Part shown: one piece after another, positions 22,989 through 36,657 of the stretch | How positions within the stretch are numbered: position 1 is the first letter of the stretch | Layout of the letters: every line of letters begins with the position of its first letter | NCBI RefSeq assembly: GCF_041260155.1 | Contig: NC_091931.1 | Coordinates: 10,893,861 to 10,957,860 of the forward strand | Direction: 5' to 3' | DNA length: 64,000 nt | Origin: Ptychodera flava | Lineage: Eukaryota; Hemichordata; Enteropneusta; Ptychoderidae | Position numbers and translations under genes: made by a program | Notes under the pieces: generated by a model | Seen by the model: only the letters and a program-made list of their open reading frames with translations | The model's database searches: none | What the model was told of the DNA's origin: nothing

Positions 22989-23950
22989 CAGTGTTCGCGG
23001 TGAATTTTTTCTCCTCGCGTACGGCATACGCATTAGTCTGCTAAAATTGCGTAATGGCTGTATTTGAGTGCGTAATTTCACTTCCGCACTGGATTGATAG
23101 AAAAAAACTGACCACAAAATACAATGTGCCGTTCAATAAACCTACACTACATATTCGGATTGTACGATGTAAGATTATTTTAATGAAAACAGTTTAACGA
23201 ACAACTTGAACAACTGGGCATTGTTTCAAACATACTGAAACATAACAGCACAGGGTATTTTTTGGTAACCGGTGCATCATCATCACGGCTCACGGCTTCA
23301 CTGTGGCGCTGATCCCCTGTTGTTGTATCGGGACAATATGTCGTGGATTCCGACATGGGTTCAACTTCACTGCGCTTCTCCGTGTTCTCCATGTTGGGTT
23401 GCCTGGTAGTGTCTTTCGAATGACCCTCTGAATCATTTTTTTCACGGACTCGTAGAGCAAAGTTGAAAGAAAATAGAGTTGTCTGCTTCGACGCCATGCT
23501 GCATGTGTGCTTTGATCAAATTTGGGGACAGTGAGACGCGATGAGAGTGCACAGTTGGCATTTAATTTGTTGCAACATTTCTGTCAATCACTCACTTTGT
23601 GTCAAAAGTTTCAGAAACTATCGCTCGCTTGAAAATTAGCAACGTAATTCATAGGCACAGCTGACATGATAACGTGCCTTTGAACTACGATGCCGATTTT
23701 TCAGATCACGCCAGAGAATCCGAAACTTTCCACACAAAATGAGTGATTGACAGAAATGTGTTGCAACACATTTAATGTCAAGCGGGCACTCTCGTCTGGT
23801 TGTCGCCTAAGCTCATTCGCTTGGACTGCTTTCGGAAACATTGTACTATTATCCTTTGCGTATAGAAAACGCATAACAATGAAAAAAATGCGTAGAGGGT
23901 CAATTTCAATGCGTAAATACGCATGATTTTTGCGGTAAACGCGAACTCTG
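22989..23950. mobile_element. hAT-like non-autonomous element (5-bp TSD)
   Basis: The left end is CAGTGTTCGCGGT and the right end, read inward, CAGAGTTCGCGTTTACCGC. ATATG flanks both sides (22984-22988 and 23951-23955). It interrupts the last minisatellite unit exactly at 'gcgcatat'. The interior holds the start of a minus-strand transposase (23180-23497) and a 60-bp internal inverted pair (about 23,553-23,612 against 23,720-23,780). A related element is at 46.5 kb. Confidence 0.78.
23180..23497 (-). CDS. N-terminal hAT-type transposase remnant
   Basis: An open frame of 105 codons starting MASKQTTLFSFN, followed by a hydrophilic, acidic and Ser/Thr-rich stretch. The start M.(K)(R)Q.TL..F is the short N-terminal motif I know from hAT-type transposases of animals. 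A similar 53-codon frame (MSKRQKTLDSLW) lies in the sister element at 46.5 kb. The zinc-finger, catalytic and dimerisation domains are missing, so at best this encodes the leader of a transposase. Confidence 0.5.
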   Translation of the reverse strand: MASKQTTLFSFNFALRVREKNDSEGHSKDTTRQPNMENTEKRSEVEPMSESTTYCPDTTTGDQRHSEAVSRDDDAPVTKKYPVLLCFSMFETMPSCSSCSLNCFH

Positions 23951-24851
23951 ATATGTATTTCTTGGCTGGCCAATACTGCTAGAGGTCTGATCTTTTTTCC
24001 GATTTAGAACCATAACTTAGACATGCCTCATGTGTTTCAAATTGGGAACAACGACATAGACCTATGTGCCCATAGATCTCAACATATACACTCCAGTGAT
24101 ACTTCTTAATGACCACATTTTCCTGCCCTATCAAGACTAATACTCCTATTACAAGTGGGGACTATGTCATTGTAAATGACTTGTTGAGTTAATGGTTGTA
24201 TCACAGTATTCGATATATCTATTTCTGTATTTTTTCCATTTTATATTCTGAATAAATACATTAAACATATTTCACTGTCTCCAGTACATTACATTTAAGT
24301 ATTTTCACTTCATGCACTTTATCCCTTTCACACATGTTCAAATATCTGACCAGAGAATAAACACTAAATAGTCCAGGATGGGAGCTACAGTGTCATTGAC
24401 GCTATTTTTAGTAAAACTATTCATAGTTGTAGAAGTGTAGTATCATATTGCTATGAGGGCAGTTTCTTGATGTCTTCAGCAATCTTGTGATACCTAGAAA
24501 ATGGAAGTTTAGGCCAGCCTTACCTTTACTTTGGGTTGTGTACAATGAAAAAAAATAAGTGCCATCTCCTTGGAAGATAAAGACTAAGGGATGGGTGACT
24601 TTCATAAATTAGCAGGGGGCTCTAGAAACCTTTGCTTGCTTGACTTTACCATGGCTTTTTAACACCCACTGTACATGAATGAATATTGTATGAAGACCAT
24701 ATTGACAGCAGAATCTTTGATAGACTATATTTATAATGGAGAATGGAATTTGGATTCGAGAGTTTTTCAGTAAAATGTGATAAGTAGAAGTGAACCAGTG
24801 TATTTTTTGTTTTTCAAACATAATCACAAATGACTTCTTCAGTTTTTTCAG

Positions 24852-25065
24852 GCAATGTGGAAGAAATGAGCAGGCAGACGAGGGCCATTTTACTGCACTA
24901 CGCAAGTACTCATGATGAGCCCCGCCATGAGTATTGTCCAAAGGGAGCTGGTAGTTGGTGCAAGTGGCAAAAGGATAAAGTGTCTGGCAAACAGACGTAC
25001 AGACCTCTCCTACATCCACTTGCACCAGCCGTTGTCAAGGCTGTAGAAAAGTATTACTGTGCTTC
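24852..25065 (+). pseudogene. Mutator-like transposase, exon 5
   Basis: The acceptor is gttttttcag and the donor GCTTC|GTAAGT. It joins exon 4 in phase (K|GNVEEM) and reads VEEMSRQTRAILLHYAST, then HDEPRHEYCPKGAGSWCKW, a block that follows the EDGKG region in this family and carries a likely catalytic acidic residue, and HPLAPAVVKAVEKYY. The exon is intact. I found no later exon (a block with a TQN.NE motif is expected), so the 3' end is lost or too diverged to see. Confidence 0.82.
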
Positions 25066-25158
25066 GTAAGTAAATGAATAAAAATGAGAAATATTAGACT
25101 GAAAAATCTTCGGAAACAGCGTAAATTGTTGTCATAAGCTTGCGAACTACCCGCGGTT

Positions 25159-25374
25159 ATGTCGTTCATCCGTCACACCTCATTAACCGGAGGGACTGTA
25201 CGCGGAAAGCAGCGGACTATCGGCAATATCGGCAATATCGGCAAGACGCGTCTGCGTCTCCGGTCTTCGGCAGACAGGCGAGAAAACGGTCCGCCACTCG
25301 AGTTCAGAAATAGCATAGGCCACGATGTCGAAAGACCAAAGAAAAAGATAAAGAGGATCACAAACGCGAAGAAA
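25159..25374 (+). CDS. Candidate first coding exon, unknown
   Basis: ATG 25159 opens a basic reading frame (RLRLRSSADRRENGP, then ERPKKKIKRITNAKK) that ends at a good donor, GAAGAAA|GTGAGTAT. The DNA is GC-rich and CG-rich compared with its surroundings. The end resembles the basic leader of the Mutator-like gene (KRKRGRKKK before GTGAGT at 7,430). It could be a first exon of another transposase copy. No downstream exon was found, so I give it low weight. Confidence 0.3.
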
Positions 25375-25907
25375 GTGAGTATGTTGAATGGCGCTGTTCA
25401 CGGTTACAGGTTTGTTACTAAATATAGCTGTACGCGCGCGACATCGCACACGCAGCTTGAAATGCGGACAAATTTTATCAATGTTGCATACGTGGCCGTT
25501 TTTGCAGCTAGTACTCAGAGTCGTGAATATGTTTTTTAGTATTCATTGTTACACTAGCAGTCACCCACTGAGATGTATTTTCGTCGTTCTTGCATGCGTA
25601 ATTTTAAAAAGCGTAATCTAAAAATGCAGACAATATTTATTTTTGTATATTAATGAGAGAACAGTGACGTTAACTGTGAACGGCCCTATATCAAGTAGGC
25701 CTATAGGCCTATACTCCTATAGGCTATAGTTAAATATTTTGGGTTGCACGATTAATATCTCGTTTCTTATTTAGCCCCGTTCTGGCGCTATAGGTCGAAA
25801 AAACGGCGTGATTTGGGGGCTCCAGGTTCTCTACGATTTCAGGAATATGACGGTATTCAAATTTATGTGTTTAAAATCCCGAAATTTGAACTAACAATGT
25901 GATTTTT
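25375..25907. other. No supported feature
   Basis: I see no gene. The stretch contains a short 'taggcctatag' palindromic patch near 25,695-25,725 and then moves into the next hairpin-headed repeat. Confidence 0.35.
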
Positions 25908-28466
25908 ACCTTCCATTTGCCATACATATATGGCAATTGGGAGGTTATATGGTTGAAAAAAGTCTGTATGTGAGATGTCTGTCTGTATGTATGTATGTAT
26001 GTATGTATGTATGGATGTCTGTCCGTCCAACGCAAAAACTCAAAAACCGCTGCACGTATTGAGCTGATTTTTGGTGTAGTGATGCCATATATGATGTAGA
26101 TGTGCCGTTGTTAAAATGAACTTTTTAGTCCCATAGATATGCTAATGAGGTAGAAAAAAAAGCGAAAATGGTCAAAAATCAATAACTCAGGAACTACTCA
26201 TCTGATCATTGTCATATTTGGGTTTTAGGTACCTTGGGCCCAACTCATTTAAACATATAGATTTGATGTCAATATTTGATGCTTTCTATTTTTAATGAAT
26301 TTTTTTTTCTTTTTTTGCCATTTTAGTAAAAAATCTTTTCCTCTTAAACCAATGGTTGGATCGCTTTAAAATTTGGCGTGCAGGTACCTTGTGAAAACTC
26401 AAAATAGAATTCATCAAAATTATGGCACAATTTGCATATTTGTATTTTTGGGCAATTTTTGCCATTTTTGGTTAAAAAAATCTTCTTTGAAACTGTGTAT
26501 GCCATTACTTTCTAATTGGGTGTGCAGGTTCCTAGGAGTGACCTGAAGATGACTCTGTGAACTCAAGCTGAAATTTGCAAATTTTGTGGTACTTTTTGTC
26601 ATGCTTTCAAATTTGGTACACAGGTGAAATGAAATAGGTCATTCATTCAAAGTCAAGTACTGCCTGTGTGAATGAGTAGATTATGATTGTGCTGTTCCAG
26701 GCTGAGGTGCTATTTATAGGAATGATGCAGTGTACGACGGTAATTGATGTTTTAACTGAATTTGACTTACCTTGTATGTAACTCTTGTACTGTATAAACC
26801 CTATCAATTCACCCAGAAAAAAATAATTAATATGATTTTAAATAATTGAATTAATGAGGATATCAACAAAGCCAAAATAATTTTAGTGTAGAATTATTAG
26901 AATGTTCAACTTTTTTGACAGTTCATGGTGAAATGCTTACCATCTTGGAGGATTAAAACATGTAAAGGCAACTTTCCTGAATCCCAACTTTGACATATTC
27001 TGAACCATCATATATTGTGCTCTGTATGTTATCTAAAAGAAATTGCTCATAATAGTTTGTCATGATAGGTTTGTCAAATAAATAGAGATAGGGAAAGTTC
27101 CAATTTCCATTTATGGTTGACTTGGTAAGGTAAAAATAAAATTACTTTTTGAGGAAAAAAATAGAGTGATCAATTAAAAGAGTGGTCAAAGTGATAGGGT
27201 TTTTATGGTAAAGCTGGACTGTAAGATTCCTCATGTGCTATTTATAGCAATTATGCAATCTGTGTAAACAGTGCAATGAAAGTGTTACATGATTCCTTAT
27301 AATGCTTTTGATGACCTTGAACTTCTTAAGTTGCAAACATTTGTCTCTTCAGTGTGCTTTCTCTGAGTACCTACAGGCTCAACTTATTCAACAGAACTTA
27401 CTTGCAATGTTAATTTGAAAGTTAAAATGTGCTTGGTTAATAGGATGAAATACTGATAAAGATAACCAGCTGAAGATTCTTTATAACCTGACAGATATGC
27501 TGTTTTTTATGACGTAAATGTTGATAAGCAAGTCTTGTTTACTTTAATTAGAATGTAATTAACTCTCATTTATATTATTATAAGCAGTAGTATCAAGTTG
27601 ATCAAGCTAACATTGACAAGTTGGTCGGCTGTTGAAGGTTAAAAGCTGTAAAAATAAATGTATGCATGTCTATCTGTTTGTCTGTCTGTCTGTCTGTCCA
27701 TAGACCCGGGTTTTTTGGAGGGTCTATGGTCTGTATGTATGTATGTATGTATGTTAGTTATTATGTGCGGATGTATGTCTGTCAACATTAAAAACTCCTA
27801 AATCGCAGCACCTACCATCTTAGTATTTGATGGACAGGTGCATCGAGGGGTGGAGATGTGAATTTGTTGAAATAAACATGTCAAAGTCAAAAATATGCAA
27901 ATGAGTGGGAAAAAAGGAAACATCCTGCAAATTGCTAAAACTTTGTAACCACTGGCCAGATTTGGTTGAAACTTGGTATGCAGGCTCTTTATAGTGACTT
28001 AAGTTACATTTCTTCAAATTGTGGTGAAATTTTGAAAGTTGTATTTTTTGGCGATTTTCCCATTTTTTGTCAAAAAATCTTTTCTGAAAGCACTCATCCC
28101 ATTGCCTCGAAAACTTGTATGTATGATCCTAGGGTTGACCTTTGTCAGATTTGTTCAAATTGTGGTGAAATTTTCATATTTGTATTTTTGGGCAATTTTT
28201 CCCATTATTTTTGTCAAAAAATCATTTTTCTCCCAAAGTATTTGTTGGATTGCTGTAAAACATGATAGTCTTGATCCTAGGGTTGTTTTCTGTCAGACGT
28301 GTAAAAGTCATTATGAGAGGAGCATTTCATATTGCTGGGGTATAAGATTTATTTGGACTTGCAATGGAATTTTCTTAGTCAACCTGTAAGAATGCAATGT
28401 CATGTGTGTACTAGTACTTACTATCATTGCAAAATGGGAGGACAGTGTCATTGACACTATTTTTTA
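25908..28466 (+). mobile_element. Hairpin-headed repeat, subfamily ACCTTCCAT, composite
   Basis: The 5' hairpin is ACCTTCCATTTGCCAT ... ATGGCAATTGGGAGGT (25908-25947), followed by a (TGTA)n tract at 25,984-26,012 and the 'caaaaactcaaaaaccgctgcac' block. The 3' end ATGGGAGG at 28434 is followed by ACAGTGTCATTGACAC. Inside are a shared 0.8-kb module (26,761-27,573) and a second head with its own hairpin CCATAGACCC ... GGGTCTATGG (27,700-27,731) and (TGTA)n. So two heads share one tail, as in the composites at 41.5 and 44.5 kb. Confidence 0.6.
26761..27573 (+). repeat. Shared 0.8-kb module, copy 1
   Basis: It begins TTTGACTTACCTTGTATG and ends AATTAACTCTCATTTAT. Two further copies are at 41881-42930 and 44924-45699, always between two hairpin heads. 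No open frame is conserved between the copies. Identity by eye is above 90 percent. Confidence 0.85.
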
Positions 28467-29588
28467 AACTCCCGTTTGGCATCTCCGAGTCGCGACAGAG
28501 ATGAAAGTTTAAATATTCCATCAGTCGTCGGTATCCCCGTTAATGGTTCCGGTGCATTAAATCGTTAATTAAAGTGATTTTTGCAAAACAAAATTGAAGT
28601 CGGTAACCCTTAATTTGTATGTCATTAAATTATAATATTTTCATGCGCTAATTTCTTCAATTTTCGGCATAATTTGCACTTTTCTGTATTTTTTACTCGG
28701 TCGGTCGAGCGCATGAGTGTGCTCTTCCATTTACTGCCTGACACCATTATCGAACGCCCCTGATATATTCGTGATCGACCCTCGTAACTTACCCTATGGA
28801 CTTCTGTGGTTTTATGATGCCGAAGGAAAACAAATAAATGGCTCAGAATTGGCACATCTTGATTGATTTAACCTCTCGGGTATATCGCAAATTTGTATGT
28901 TTATCATATTTCGCAGTTTGAATGAAGAATTACCTGCACCTAACGACGAAAAGTATAAAACTCGACATGTTACGAGTGTATCGGTGTGCGCCCCTGGCGT
29001 GGTATAACCATAGGATTGGAGTCATCGAACTCATGTGGAGTTGACGCGCGCTGAAATGTATAAATTTGCAGACGGACAAGCGGGAAGTTTTCGTATTCTG
29101 CGCGCCGCGCGTCATGCCCCAAACATCACAAGTTTACTGACCCGGTGACCTGCTGAGGTCAGGTGTTCAGCGGGGCAGTCCCGAGGTTCGACCTTTAGCT
29201 ACTTTGGCGCGGCCCATCTTCGCTTGCCAAGGCCTGATGTTCAGGCAGCCGGATGCTTACTGAAATCAAGTTAGTGGAAGACTCCTGTCTGGCTAACGAG
29301 CCGTGCTGGCGGACGATGGGGCGGCCAGGTGCCTCAAACTGCGATCCAGGGCCTTCGATCGACTGCAGTGTTCTCCCCAGGATTTTTTTACAAGAGGGCG
29401 AGGACGTGGTGCGAAGCAACATACGCGGGCGGGGGGGGGGGGGAGGTCAGGAGGGGGATGTCCCCCCTCCTGCCGTTGGAGCTTTTGAAAAACAGAGATT
29501 AAAATGGTGTTTTTTGGTCACTATCCAACCACAGGCGCTCCTAAGCTGGGTAGTCTGCTAAGTAGATCGATTTTCGGATTGATCTATT
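28467..29588. other. No gene; GC-rich patch
   Basis: I see no supported gene. From about 28,970 to 29,480 the DNA is GC-rich and includes a G homopolymer around 29,430-29,445 and a 'gtgttctccccagg' motif that also occurs in weaker form at 40,660 and 43,467. The open frames here are low-complexity. Confidence 0.35.
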
Positions 29589-29640
29589 GATCCCGTAGTC
29601 AATATTAGGTTGCAGTGGCGGTCATATTGACTACGGGATC
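29589..29640. repeat. 17-bp-arm hairpin
   Basis: GATCCCGTAGTCAATAT is followed after 18 bases by its perfect reverse complement. It sits at the left border of a tandem duplication. Confidence 0.75.
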
Positions 29641-29651
29641 ATGATACGAGT

Positions 29652-30230
29652 ATCTAGATTTTGTTACCATCAGTTTTTATGACAGGACACGTCGACAAAT
29701 ATATATTACCGAAAGTCATTAACTGAGGTTTTAATGAATTGATCCCTTTTCAACTCATTAAAGGTTGTATAAATTTAAACTCACAAAAAACAACATGATG
29801 ATGAAGCAAAGATTGAATAGGTGAAAGTTCTGACACATATCAACGAAATCCAGGATAGACCTTTGTACTAATATGGTCAGTTTTATGTAGAATTTCATGC
29901 AAAACATTACAAAATGAATGAAAGTTTCAGGATAGGTTTGGAAAATTGGTAGGTTTGATTACCTACTGAGTGTACATATAGATTTTGTTACTATCAGTTT
30001 TTATGACAGGACATGCCAACAAAAATATATGACAGAAAGTCATTGTCATAAAATTAGGTTTTAATGAATTGATCAGTTGTCAACTGATCAAGTATTAGGC
30101 CTATAAGCCTTACATGTATAAATATAACTCACAAAACGAAAAAAAATAACGATGATGAAGCAAATATTGAATGAGGGAAAGTTCTGACACATTTCCATGA
30201 AGCTATCCAGGCTAGACCTTTGAACTGTCG
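29652..30230 (+). repeat. Tandem duplication of about 330 bp
   Basis: Two direct copies share 'agattttgttac', 'atcagtttttatgacaggaca', 'ttttaatgaattgatc', 'gatgatgaagcaaa' and 'gaaagttctgacacat' in the same order (about 29,652-29,980 and 29,983-30,230). They are diverged, so the duplication is old. There is no coding potential. Confidence 0.7.
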
Positions 30231-32459
<2,229 letters not shown>

Positions 32460-33075
32460 GGGTCACCCCTCAGTAGAAATCACAAATTTTGATGACAAAT
32501 CAAAATTTTACTTTTCATCAAAAATATATGTCTTGTCATTCTGTCTTACTGTGTGAGAAATTTTAGATCCACATTCCAACTGGTTCCACTCAAAATACAG
32601 CATTGACATTGTCTGTGTGTCCTGTACTGTTTACTGTATGCTTCACTGGGAATTAAGCTTAATGTTACCATCATGACATTATAATCTATCAATGTTATGT
32701 CAGTCCTGCTTCAAATGAATCACTGTGATCTGTCTCTATATGTCTATGATATAGCCACTATGATAATTATGTACATGATTTTCCCCCTCACTTTGTAGTG
32801 AATTTAAGACACCCCTAGGCCAGGGGAAATATGTTTACTGGGACTTTGTCTCATCTTCTCTCAAGGTCAATGGTAAAGCTCCTAAATGATAAGAATGGAA
32901 ATGGTGCATGTCTTTTCTTGCATACAATAAAATAAAGCATAAAAGTACTTGTACAATTGTACAAATATTTATTTTTTTTAAATTATATCAGTATCTATCA
33001 TTAATTACAACATTTCTCAAAGGCAATGAGAAAGTAGACCTCTTTACTATTTCACAAATCATCTCTTTCTACCTG
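32460..33075. other. No supported feature
   Basis: Non-coding AT-rich sequence between the microsatellite and the retroelement fossil. I see nothing in it. Confidence 0.35.
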
Positions 33076-36048
33076 TTAACGCAAAGGAACGACACGGAGA
33101 CAAGTGTTTGGCCGAAATCCGGGGTTATGCATGTACTGCCATGGCGGGGGCAATGAGGCGTCATAGCGGCCTGGATGGCGGTACCGGGTTATCGGTACCG
33201 TGCATCGGGCAATGTGCTACCAGTCGCCCGCAGCAGACCCATGACAGTACCCCCCTGGAACTTTATTATGTAAAGTTAGCAATATAGAGACATACAGTAT
33301 CTTTTATTGTGAGCTGCTAGCCTGCAGCGAGGTTTTTTTTTTTTTCTAGTGGAGGGTGGGTGGGAATTTTGTGGTGTGAACTTGAGCGTGGCAGAAGTTG
33401 AAATGGACGATCTGTGGCTTTGATCATACTGATATGCGCATGGATAATGACGTGGCAAGGGTGACGCAAGTTGTTTAGATAACGGTAAATTTGAAGGCGG
33501 TTGGTAGATAAGGTTACGTCTCCAGTGCATCCAGCAAGCAGTAGAAGTAGTGGTGCATGGTGACCCATACTTAGCAAGGTCTAAACCCTTCTCCCCGTGT
33601 CCCTCCAGACGTTAACAATGATTATAGCAAAGCCATAATCACCCATTAACGCAAAGGAACGACACGGAGACAAGTGTTTGGCCGAAATCCGGGGTTATGC
33701 ATGTACTGCCATGGCGGGGGCAACGAGGCGTCATAGCGGCCTGGATGGCGGTTACCGGTTATTGGCACCGTGCATCGGGCAACGTGCTACCAGTCGCCCG
33801 CAGCAGACCCATGACAGTACCCCCCAAATTATGGCCAAACCGCGGGCATGCATGACTGCGGTGCGGCAGTAAAGCAGCCCCCCCCCACCCTCCCCCCCCC
33901 CCGTGGTGACCATGCGTCATTGGGAGATTTCTCATAGTATATGTTCATTGTTCCTAACGTTTCATGTCTCTATAGTTCATGTAGCGCCATTACATCGTTG
34001 GTATTGTCCACCGAGAACAGAGTCCTACGTCAAATTGTTGGCAAGTTGCGAGTACCTTCGGTACTACGTCGAGGGTCTCCTATGGTGTCGTGATGTAGAT
34101 CTGGTACGCGTCACTCCTCCATCTGCCCAGTGTCTTTATGAGCCAGCCAGGTAAGCCGGCTTCGGCGGTGGTTGTGGCGGCACCACCGCGGAAGCCGTGT
34201 CCCCAAATTGAACAGGCGACTAATATTGGGTACATCTCTTTCCATTCTCTTGCCATCCCATGGCAGAGGTGGCACGGCGAATGGGCCAATTGTGTGGCCC
34301 AGGTGCAGTTCGTTTGTTATTGCGGTGGAGACGGTATCCGGGTTGATCGTTGCTGACTGGCATTGCGGGTGTAGCGCGGTGTTTGGTTTTCACTGGAGCT
34401 GATGTTGGCACCATGGGTGAGGTCGTGGATGAGGCTGGCTGTGAATTGTTTATGCTGGTGGTCGTGCAGGGCAGCTGGGTCTTGCATGAGCCTCGGTTGA
34501 GAGATCGACATACCTGAGGTTCGTCGTACTGTTTCTTGTTCGCTGAGCTCTCCCAGTAGTATGGGTTGGTATCGCTGCTGCGTAGGTTTGGGCAGTCGGT
34601 CTTCACATGACCATGTTGGCCACAGGCGAAGCAGGAAGGGCGCAGGGGGTGTGGCTGGTTGAGGAAGTGCTGGAAATTGAGGTCTGGGTTTGGCTTGCTC
34701 CAGTTGGCCCTGTCTGGGTAACGGGCAGCGTACAGGCGGAAGAATTGTCGTACGTGAGCCAGGCCTCCGGCTTGTAGGCGGCAGCTTTGGAGGCGATGAA
34801 ACGAAGGTAGGTGGTCATGGGGATCGCCAAATGTGGGTAGTAGAATGTTCGATATAAGAAAAAGACGAGGAAGCACTGTAACCAGGTGTCAAAGTCGTCG
34901 ATAGTTTTCCGCTTCACCTCGGTTGTGAATGTGGCTACGCCACGGTTGTCTGGATCGAAAGCTACTTGTGTCTTGGTAGCCTGGGTTGAGTTGGGAGCTA
35001 GGGCATCCGGGTGTAAGTCACCAAATTCGATGAACTTACCGAGGTTAGCCAAGGCGTTGAGTGTTGATTGATCGACGTATAGCAGTAGCATGTCGGCTGG
35101 GGGTATTGCTGCAGAGGATTTGCCCGTTGGCCCGGCGCTAGGTGGTGGGCGCCATGGCGGTGCATTGTGACCGGCTGGCTGGGCGGGTTGAGCGTAGGGC
35201 GCAGCCATATTGTCCAGGTTGTTGTTATGAGGTGCGCCGCCATCGGTAGGGTGATGTGCGCAGCGCCACCACTGGTGGTCGAGTCGGGTGGGGCAGCTGT
35301 AATGGCGAGTTGATATCCATTACGATTAGCGAGATGATTACTTGGGTGGGCTTGAGTAAGCACCGAGCTGGACGGAGCGGCGAGCGTCGTCGGCCCGGCG
35401 GCGATGAGTGAAGCAGGTGATAGAGCACCAACGACTGTATCAGTTGGCTGGACTTGCAGGTTGGGCGTCGGGATAGGCGCCTGTGCTGTAGTGTTGGTAG
35501 TTGGCTGCCGTAGTTCCCGTCGGATTGAATCAATGGCGCTTGCGATGCCGGTTTCTATTAGTTGGCGACGTGGTCTGACATACCTGGATCGGCTGCCGCT
35601 GTGGCGGTTGTCGGCACGCTGCTGGCAGGGTTGGTAGGTGTGGTTTCCGTCGGTACTGACTGGGGTACTAGGTATTTGCCGAGGTGCGCTGGGCGTCTCT
35701 TCGCCCTCGCCGATGTACGGGTGGCCGCCTGTGCGCGGCCCCTGCTTTTCTTCGGTTTTGGCATGGTGAATTTTGTGGTGTGAACTTGAGCGTGGCAGAA
35801 GTTGAAATGGACGATCTGTGGCTTTGATCATACTGATATGCGCATGGATAATGACGTGGCAAGGGTGACGCAAGTTGTTTAGATAACGGTAAATTTGAAG
35901 GCGGTTGGTAGATAAGGTTACGTCTCCAGTGCATCCAGCAAGCAGTAGAAGTAGTGGTGCATGGTGACCCATACTTAGCAAGGTCTAAACCCTTCTCCCG
36001 TGTCCCTCCAGACGTTGGCAATGATTATAGCAAAGCCATAATCACCCA
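33076..36048 (-). mobile_element. Fossil split-direct-repeat (Ngaro/DIRS-type) retroelement
   Basis: The element lies on the minus strand. Two different repeats each occur twice as direct copies: repeat A at 33076-33255 and 33646-33825, repeat C at 33364-33645 and 35768-36048. Read on the minus strand the order is C, body, A, C, a 108-bp spacer, A. This is the A1-body-B1-A2-B2 split-direct-repeat order known from Ngaro/PAT members of the DIRS group. The body (33,826-35,767) is GC-rich and shows only a gag-like part with a CxxC..GH.K..C zinc knuckle (CFACGQHGHVKTDC). Reverse transcriptase, RNase H and tyrosine recombinase are not recognisable. It is broken, with a few breaks in the gag-like part. 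The copies of each repeat are still very similar, so I infer a fairly young insertion. Confidence 0.68.
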
Positions 36049-36558
36049 ATAAACTGTGACTTTTTATTATTCTTGTTACAGACAATTGCCTGCAACATGA
36101 AACTGCTGTAGAATCAAATATAGGCCTACAATGTCTTTATATTTGAAAACAAAAATTACTGAAAGTGAATGAAGTCCAGGCAATGTTCACAAGCAGAATA
36201 GTAGACAGTTAAACACGGAATAGAAAGTAACCAGAGAAATTGCACTCAAGACTCAAAACAAAGGGTGTTGTCAAAGTTACAGCATAGCTTAGAGTTGCAG
36301 CTGATGACCTCAAACTGTTTCTGTTTTCAATGTTCTTTGCAAATTTAAAAATTTTGTGAGTTTTCTACACAAAATGTTAGTGTCTATTGACTGGATGTCA
36401 GCCGTGTAGTTCTCTGTTTGTTCACTTCTCGTATAAAGCGTGTACCAAGTTGTTATGTTCCAGGTTCAGTATTGCAGCTCAATTCTGTAACATTTCTCTT
36501 TGAGATCACATAAGGCAAAGGCAACAAAGACAGCCTTCCTTCTGGGGGTATGTATCTG
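36049..36558. other. Probable 3' region of minus-strand host gene
   Basis: No gene is visible apart from what may be the 3' untranslated part of the two-exon minus-strand gene just downstream. A second open frame (36453-36635, minus) overlaps its last exon in another frame and cannot be excluded as the real reading. Confidence 0.3.
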
Positions 36559-36657
36559 TCATACATCTCTGTCAGGTGCCTGAGTTTTTCTGATGTCAGT
36601 TGACGGCTGCAGATACCGGTAGTCTCTGCAGGCAAAACCTTGCACAGAGTCTTTCAC
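36559..36657 (-). CDS. Host-like gene, last exon
   Basis: Minus-strand exon with acceptor ctttttgacag. In phase 0 it continues the exon at 37,061-37,240 and reads VKDSVQGFACRDYRYL, then QPSTDIRKTQ, ending in TGA at 36559. Another frame of the same DNA is open longer (SEKLRHLTEMYDRYIPPEG), but it is out of phase with the upstream exon. I do not recognise the protein. Confidence 0.4.
   Translation of the reverse strand: MKDSVQGFACRDYRYLQPSTDIRKTQAPDRDV

Larger units (their letters stand above)
11106..24175 (+). mobile_element. Hairpin-headed repeat, subfamily AGTCCCCAC, carrying the minisatellite
   Basis: The 5' end reads AGTCCCCAC, a 12-base loop and GTGGGCT (11106-11133), followed by gtccgtctgttcgtcc and 'tccatccgt' repeats. 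The 3' end GTGGGGACT is at 24155-24163, followed by ATGTCATTG, the same kind of tail as in the other subfamilies. It sits inside the AGCTCCCAT element and contains the 226-bp array, which is itself interrupted by two DNA transposons. The short size of its own sequence (roughly 2 kb once insertions are removed) fits the other copies. Confidence 0.55.
10434..24410 (+). mobile_element. Hairpin-headed repeat, subfamily AGCTCCCAT (outer element)
   Basis: The 5' end at 10434 reads AGCTCCCATAGCC, then an AT loop, then GGCAATGGAAGCT, and so can fold into a hairpin. A (TGTA/TGTC)n tract follows at 10,494-10,558, then the 'tccgtcaacatcaaaaactc' block shared with copies at 25.9, 27.7 and 38.2 kb. The matching 3' end, ATGGGAGCT, is at 24378-24386, followed by ACAGTGTCATTGACGC, a tail also found at the ends of other copies. 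Everything between about 11,106 and 24,175 is explained by a second element inserted into it. No protein is encoded by this element. Confidence 0.6.

Noticed and set aside
24609-25025. A 138-codon minus-strand frame
   Set aside because: It is antisense to exon 5 of the Mutator-like gene, which has clear family motifs.
29195-29561. Overlapping open frames on both strands
   Set aside because: GC-rich low-complexity DNA with a G run; no domain, no splice support.
35404-35783. Plus-strand open frames in the retroelement
   Set aside because: They are shadows of the GC-rich minus-strand gag-like region.
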